A stretch of 64,000 nucleotides of DNA from Physcomitrium patens (taxonomy: Eukaryota > Streptophyta > Bryopsida > Funariales > Funariaceae): NCBI RefSeq assembly GCF_000002425.4, contig NC_037255.1, forward strand, positions 24,703,389 through 24,767,388, written 5' to 3'. Each line of letters opens with the position of its first letter. Position 1 is the first letter of the stretch. Below are positions 58,934 through 64,000 of this stretch, piece by piece. Under the pieces are notes generated by a model. That model saw only the letters and a program-made list of their open reading frames with translations, did not search any database and was not told the DNA's origin. The translations under genes were made by a program, and so were the position numbers.

Positions 58934-60960
58934 TGTCAACTCTCAATTATACTCTAAAATTTAAATTTTTGTTATTTTCCTATTTTATAATAATTAAATA
59001 TTTTAGATTAGGATTTATATAAGTAGAATTCAGTTTTATAGAATTTTTAGGATTACAACCCTTCATGGTATAAATCATAGCCTAATTCCTTGAATTAGGT
59101 TAATTAGTACTAAAGTGACAAGAGTTAGAAAATTAGAATAGCAACTTAGTTAGTTTAATAATTTAGAGGTTGTTAGTCATTACTATAAGGGTTGACTAAA
59201 AGCCAATGAGTATGTCTATAATCATTCACATGATTTAGGGGTTGGAATTATAATTCTCTAAAAGATTTAGGGAAGTTAGCAATGGTAATTTTGGATTTTT
59301 TCTCCAAATTTGGCAAATTTAAGCGGCATCGTGCTTCTTCTACTTAATGGGAGTCTCTTTAATGCAATGGTGGCACCGGATTTACCTCGTGGAGTGAAGA
59401 AAACAAGATCAACAACCTCTCCTTCAAAATACAAGAGAAGCAATGAAATTCTCATTTTGAAGAATTTCACAAAAAAATTGCCAAGATCCAAAATTGTAAG
59501 TAAAAACTTCCATGGAAATTATAATTGAGCATGGATTGAGGCATGTGAGTAGTCGATCTTAGCTTAAAAAGATATTTTGAACACAATAGTGAAGTTAGAT
59601 TTACAAAAAAATGCCTTCTTGACCACTTACAAGGGCCATCAGCCTTGATAACGAGATTGGCTCTTGGATGAATGAAGGCTATAGATCTAGATTAGGGATT
59701 TGAAAAATCAAGGGTTGAGATATAGCCACCCTTCTACGAGCCTCCACTCAATTGTATAAGAGAGGCTTGGTTTTCCAAGCCCTCTCTCTCTCCTCTTTTG
59801 GTGAAGGGCGAAGTCATGCTAAAATTTGGCCAAAAATCCTAATTTTAATTTCATTTAGATTCTAAATCTCATTGTAAATTTTGTGGGTGGGTGTGCATGG
59901 ATTTTGAGTTGTGAATGATAGTCATTGGGTCTTAAAACACGTTTCATTGTGGTGAATAGCTCCATTGGCCTCCCAATTATTCCAAGGGTTTCAAGAGCCT
60001 CAGATTTCCCTCCATCAGTCATTCAATTGTTTTAGTTCCAATGTAATTTTTTTTGTGGTTGTAGCTTTTGTTGTTAGCTTTTCAACAAGGTAAGGCTCGC
60101 TCCATTTGGAGTTGTACTGAATTTTTGGTGAAATTTTGAGTGTGAGGGGGTCGATTGCCTTTGCAGTTTGGATTAATCGAGTTTGGGAAGCATCAAGATT
60201 TGTAAGCTAAGCTTTGAAGGGCACAAGTTTTGCTGGATTTGAAGACAATTTGAATTTTTAGCGAATTTCTAAGTGAAGGGGGTTGGTCACCGTGGCAGTT
60301 TGGATCACTCAACTTCAAAGGAATAATTCTCACGATTGGATCACTAGATTGCAATGAGATTTGTTGGAGCAGGAGTGTCTTTAAGTTAACCTTGCAACAA
60401 CCTACAAATCATTAAATTTGGAGCTAATTAAAAATTTTGGCAAATTTTGGAGTAGAAGGGGGTCACTGCATTCAATCCTTGGCGTTGTCAAGGTACCTTC
60501 ACTTTTACCCCTCTTATTTTATTTTTACTTTTATCTTCACAGTAACTCGTAATCTCCACATTTCAATTTTTGACTAATAACTTTTAACTTTTAACTTTTA
60601 ATCTTTAATATTCTCACTTAAATTTTTAAACTTTGAACTTTAACTTTTGAATTTAATATTTAACTTTAACTTTTAACTTTTAACTTTAACTTTTAATTTA
60701 AACTTAATTTTTTATTCTTATTGTGAATTAATAAGAAAAACTTGATTAATTACTTTTATCTTTTTTTTGTGTGGTGAATTTCATTTGATATTTTAATTTA
60801 ATATCGGTAACCATTGCTTGGAAGGCATTAATTTTAATTGAATTACAAACACCCACATTTTAATTAACCTAACAATTTCACAATTGGGAGTTCTTCCATT
60901 CTACTTCTTGAGCTCGTTGTGTAGTACTAAATCTATAGAGTGGTGGATTTTAGGTTCACA
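58934..60960. mobile_element. S, solo LTR of an unknown element
   Basis: 2,027 bp beginning TGTCAACTCTC and ending GGTTCACA. The flanks TCTAT (58,929-58,933) and TTTAC (60,961-60,965) each differ by one C-to-T change from TCTAC, giving a decayed 5-bp duplication; removing S restores the integrase text. Its interior is visibly less AT-shifted than BL-3 around it. No gag or pol. A TATAAGAG near 59,755 followed by a CTCTCTCTC tract may be its promoter if read on plus. Confidence 0.75.
60555..60716 (+). repeat. Irregular (AACTTTT)n heptamer array in S
   Basis: About twenty units of AACTTTT or AACTTTA with a few interruptions. The period of seven recalls telomere repeats, but the unit lacks GGG, so it is a private minisatellite of this LTR. 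Confidence 0.8.
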
Positions 60961-62020
60961 TTTACATCCAACATATCCTTTGGCTATTTATTTTAAATGG
61001 ATTGTGGATTTGGTTATTATACCAATAGAACCATGAAAAATGAGGTATTTAATTTTGCCTCGTGAAGATTTATCAATCAAAGTGAAAGACAAGATATTAA
61101 GAACAAATTTTATAGAGAAAATTTGTAGATTTTTGCTTGAAGATGTTATTTATTGCTATAAATGTGTGAAAAAGATCATTATAGATTGTGAAACATTGGA
61201 TGCACATAAAACTCATGAATTTTTAAGAGATACAAAATTAAATTATTATTGACTATTACTTATAATCTAGAGGAGAATGTAATAGGTGAATGTAAACATC
61301 CACCAATTATAAAAGCTTTAGTTAAAGCTTGCAATAGAAGAATGAAGGAATGGCTTCAACTTCTATCTTATGCATTATGGGTTGATCAAATAATACATAA
61401 TTCAGTCACATGATATATGCCAATAGAACTCATGATAGGTTAAATATCTATTATGCTAATTAAAAAACATGTACCAATTTAAAATATGCTATCTTGAGAA
61501 GATAGATTCATAAAAGAAAGTTTTTGGATATTAAAATTTGGTAATTTAAACAAAGATCAAAAGATATTGAACTAGCATTGAGAAGATTACAAAAGACTAA
61601 GGTAAGGAATAAGACCCAATTTGATAAAAAACATCAATTGAGGCCTAAAGTAATTGAAGAAAGTGATTGGATACTTATTTATGATAGTAATTAAAATAAC
61701 TATCATAGTACTTAGCAAAAAAATTCAAAACATTGATTTAGATTATATGTGGTGGTAACACTCCATGATAATGCCACATATTCATTGAAGAAATTAGATA
61801 GTATAAGGTTGAAGATACCTATTGCTAGAAAGAGAGTGAAGATTTTCAAAAGACGAGATAGAGAAATCAATTTGGATGATTATGCTAAAAAAAATGATAT
61901 TTTTTAAGAAAATGATTGTATTATAATGAATTATAAAAATAATAATGAATAATCTGATGCAAAAAAAAAAATGGTATGACATCAATAATGACATGATTCA
62001 TTAAGTACATATTGGAAGAT
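60961..62020 (+). pseudogene. BL-3 integrase, C-terminal part
   Basis: Resumes with the text matching CATCCTACATATCC of BL-2, then RYLILPREDLSIKVKDKILR, the decayed core, and KKHQLRPKVIEESDWILIY. The tail is acidic as in BL-2. Many stops. Confidence 0.82.
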
Positions 62021-62042
62021 GTACAGATTCAGAGGAGGTAGA

Positions 62043-63114
62043 TGTTGTATAATATCACAATTATATGATAAAAAATTAATAAAAAATAAATTTCTAATTA
62101 ATAATTAATCACCTTGATTCAATAATAATTCAAGATATTTAAATATGATTTTTATAAAAGTCTTTTAATTTATTTTCTTATCTTAATAGCTAATAGATTA
62201 AAAATTGGTTAATAATTTTATCTTTTAGATTATAGAAATTCTTTTATTATCTTAAAAATACCATAAATTGATATAATAAAAAATAATAAATAATTAATAT
62301 AGTTGATACTAGGATTAAATTGAAAGTAGGATTAGATTAAAAAATTCTTAGGATAGGTTGGATTGAAATTTGGAAGTCAACTATTTATGAGATAAGGTTG
62401 AAATCATACTTCTAGCAACTAAAATGGCCACCTAGGGCAAAGTATAGGAGCATTCAGAGATTGACAACTAGGATTGAAGAGTTAGCTTCATCTTTATTCT
62501 TGAGACTTTGGAATTAAATAAGACTTCTATGATATCTAAAAATCTAATAGTCAAAATAAGGTGAAATTTGGCATGGTATTAGAAAACTTAAAGATCAAGC
62601 TATATATTAATTTTGAGCTGAAGTTAATAGTTGAAGAAGGATAAATTACTACTAGAAAATTTGCATCTACTTTCAAGTTTGTGGCTGAGTAACATCAATG
62701 CAGTTTTTGGTGTTTTCTCACAATCTATAAGTTAAATTGGACTAAATTTTTTTGAGCATGTAAAAGACTTGTAGTCGCATTTATTTGCAAAAAAATTTTA
62801 AGTAGATGATTAAATGAGAAGTTACAACTTATTGAAGCTCACTAACTAAGATTAGGACTTACAAAGAAAAATTAAAATTATCTAATTATGAAAGTAATAA
62901 GACAATTAGAATTTGTGTATAATTAAAGTTACTAAGAAGAGTATTTTTGAGTACTTTATATTGGCTTTGAACACTTTTGAATTAAAATTCGAATTGTATT
63001 CTTTTTATATTGATGAAACCTATTAGAATTTCTTAGATACTTATAAAACTTAACTTTGCCTTGCATAATTAGGTGCCTAGTGCATTTCCAAACAAGACAA
63101 CACGTAATATGATA
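62043..63114 (+). repeat. BL-3 3' LTR
   Basis: 1,072 bp, preceded by the polypurine tract CAGAGGAGGTAGA and ending ACACGTAATATGATA. Confidence 0.88.
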
Positions 63115-63824
63115 GTGTCAAAATATGTTGAAACATTTTATTCATTGCCATAGATATAATATTAATAAATGCATATGAAAGCCAACAAAAAAATCTTGTA
63201 AATATAGTAAAGAAGATCGATGCTTTTTATTGATGACATCCATTAAAACCAAGATGAAGAATAATAAATCTTTGCTATAAAAGAAATAATATTTAAGAAA
63301 GACAGCATTATATCTTCTATCTTTCTTTATAATGTTTATTTATTTATAGCACTAAAGAGATGAAAAATTAATAACTAGTAGATTCAACTCAAGACCTATT
63401 ATTTATTGACTCATTGGATTAGACATTGCAATTGTCACAATCTTTAAGATGATATAATAGAGATGAAGATCTTCAAAAATAATATGTTGTTCTTTGAATA
63501 AATGGCAAGATATAACATGTTTGGTATCATGATCTTGAAATAGAATTTCAATGTTTGGTAATTTTATTAGAGATAGGAATGACTCCTAACAGTGTTCCAA
63601 ATATTTTATTTAAAAAGAATTATAAAATGCCTCAACAATAATTAAATAGCAAGGTAATCTTTCGACCTTAGTATGGAACACTATCAATCACTGAAATGAC
63701 CTATTATCCATCTTTAAAAAGAATAAAGATTAGAATATGTAGCAAATACAATTTGCCGCATCTTAGACTTCTTCAACGTATGATGAATGTTCTTTATAGA
63801 GCTTGTCTCTAAAAGAGGGGATAA
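63115..63824 (+). pseudogene. CV-3 part 3: chromodomain end and ORF3 relic
   Basis: 63,115-63,250 continues the chromodomain cut at 52,842 (ending in the decayed FHRRHPSK). ORF3 begins at the ATG 63,360 and aligns with CV-1 ORF3 without indel for at least 85 codons, keeping VWYHDL, FQCLVILLEIGMTPNSVPNI and the basic end. It has several stops, each a C-to-T or G-to-A change. A polypurine tract follows at 63,811. Confidence 0.75.
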
Positions 63825-64000
63825 TTTCATGGACATATATATTTATTTAAATAAAAAGTGATAGAAAAAAGGTAAATATATGTAGATTAAATATTATCTT
63901 ATATCAAAGCTTCTTAGAAGCTTCATAGATATATATTTGACTTTATACATATTTATAGTTAATTAGTAGGTTAAAAACTTAGCCTACAAATTAGCCATGT
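63825..64000 (+). repeat. CV-3 3' LTR (cut by the window end)
   Basis: Begins TTTCATGGACATA (TGTCACGGACATA in CV-1) and follows the CV-1 LTR to the last base, for example AGAAGCTTCATAGA. Its 5' LTR was not found in the window. Confidence 0.8.

Larger units (their letters stand above)
52843..63114 (+). mobile_element. BL-3, old gypsy element in CV-3 chromodomain
   Basis: LTRs 52,843-53,916 and 62,043-63,114, internal region homologous to BL-2 throughout, and inserted solo LTR S. Without S the interior is close to BL-2 in length. The flanks ATAT and GTGT both derive by transitions from GCAC, the CV-1 text at this place, giving a decayed 4-bp duplication. Far more AT-shifted than BL-1 and BL-2. 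Confidence 0.9.

Noticed and set aside
60555..60716. Possible interstitial telomere repeat with period seven
   Set aside because: The unit is AACTTTT, without the GGG of plant telomere repeat, and it sits inside a solo LTR.
1..64000. CRISPR array, tRNA, rRNA, operon or bacterial origin
   Set aside because: No regularly spaced direct repeats, cloverleaf sequences, rRNA text or ribosome-binding-site organised genes were seen; all content is eukaryotic retroelement sequence.

Overview
The window reads as repeat-filled nuclear DNA of a land plant. It is very AT-rich and low in complexity, and almost every recognisable block is an LTR retrotransposon or a decayed relic of one. I see no intact host gene, no rRNA or tRNA gene, no CRISPR array and nothing bacterial. 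The plant assignment rests on the element types and on a captured piece that looks like a plant kinesin-12 N-terminus. The two Ty3/gypsy families resemble fungal-type elements; such chromoviruses are also known from non-seed plants, so a moss, lycophyte or fern is possible, but the species cannot be fixed from sequence alone.

Three families explain most of the window. BL is a Ty3/gypsy family without a chromodomain, with LTRs of about 1.1-1.8 kb and 4-bp target duplications; its RT carries LPQGATNS and FLDDxPIKG in place of the usual gypsy motifs. CV is a chromodomain Ty3/gypsy family (chromovirus) with LTRs of about 0.4-0.56 kb and 5-bp target duplications; it carries an extra short ORF after pol. 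CO is one Ty1/copia element. Other pieces are a 2.0-kb solo LTR of an unknown element (S) and a 2.9-kb insertion of unknown class (UN) holding the kinesin-like fragment.

Layout. 1-10,730: old, mostly unassignable relics, including a gag-like coding relic on the minus strand (1.4-3.4 kb), a BL-type LTR (4,556-6,141), a UN relative (about 7.3-7.9 kb), a copia protease relic (9.06-9.3 kb) and an inverted BL LTR piece (9,760 onward). From 10,730 to the end there is one nest. The oldest CV copy (CV-3, plus) lies at 10,730-11,113, 51,204-52,842 and 63,115-64,000. CV-2 (minus, 11,114-51,203) is inserted in it. CV-2 itself holds CO (12,323-35,844), UN (35,940-38,887), CV-1 (38,905-45,284) and a solo BL-type LTR (47,557-49,102). 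CO holds BL-1 (minus, 12,609-30,549) in its 5' LTR, and BL-1 holds BL-2 (plus, 21,376-29,835) in its own LTR. CV-3 separately received BL-3 (52,843-63,114), which received S (58,934-60,960). The deepest chain is CV-3 > CV-2 > CO > BL-1 > BL-2, five levels, supported by target duplications and by resumption of the interrupted sequence.

No element is intact. Most stops arise from CGA, CAA, CAG or TGG codons by C-to-T change on one strand or the other, and LTR pairs differ mainly by transitions, as expected for long-methylated, silenced DNA. The observations most worth checking are: four independent insertions in about 130 bp around the CV chromodomain, the conserved extra ORF of CV, the fungal-like BL polymerase with an Asp-His-Gly protease site, stop codons shared between two BL copies, and a recent local inverted copy of a decayed copia LTR.
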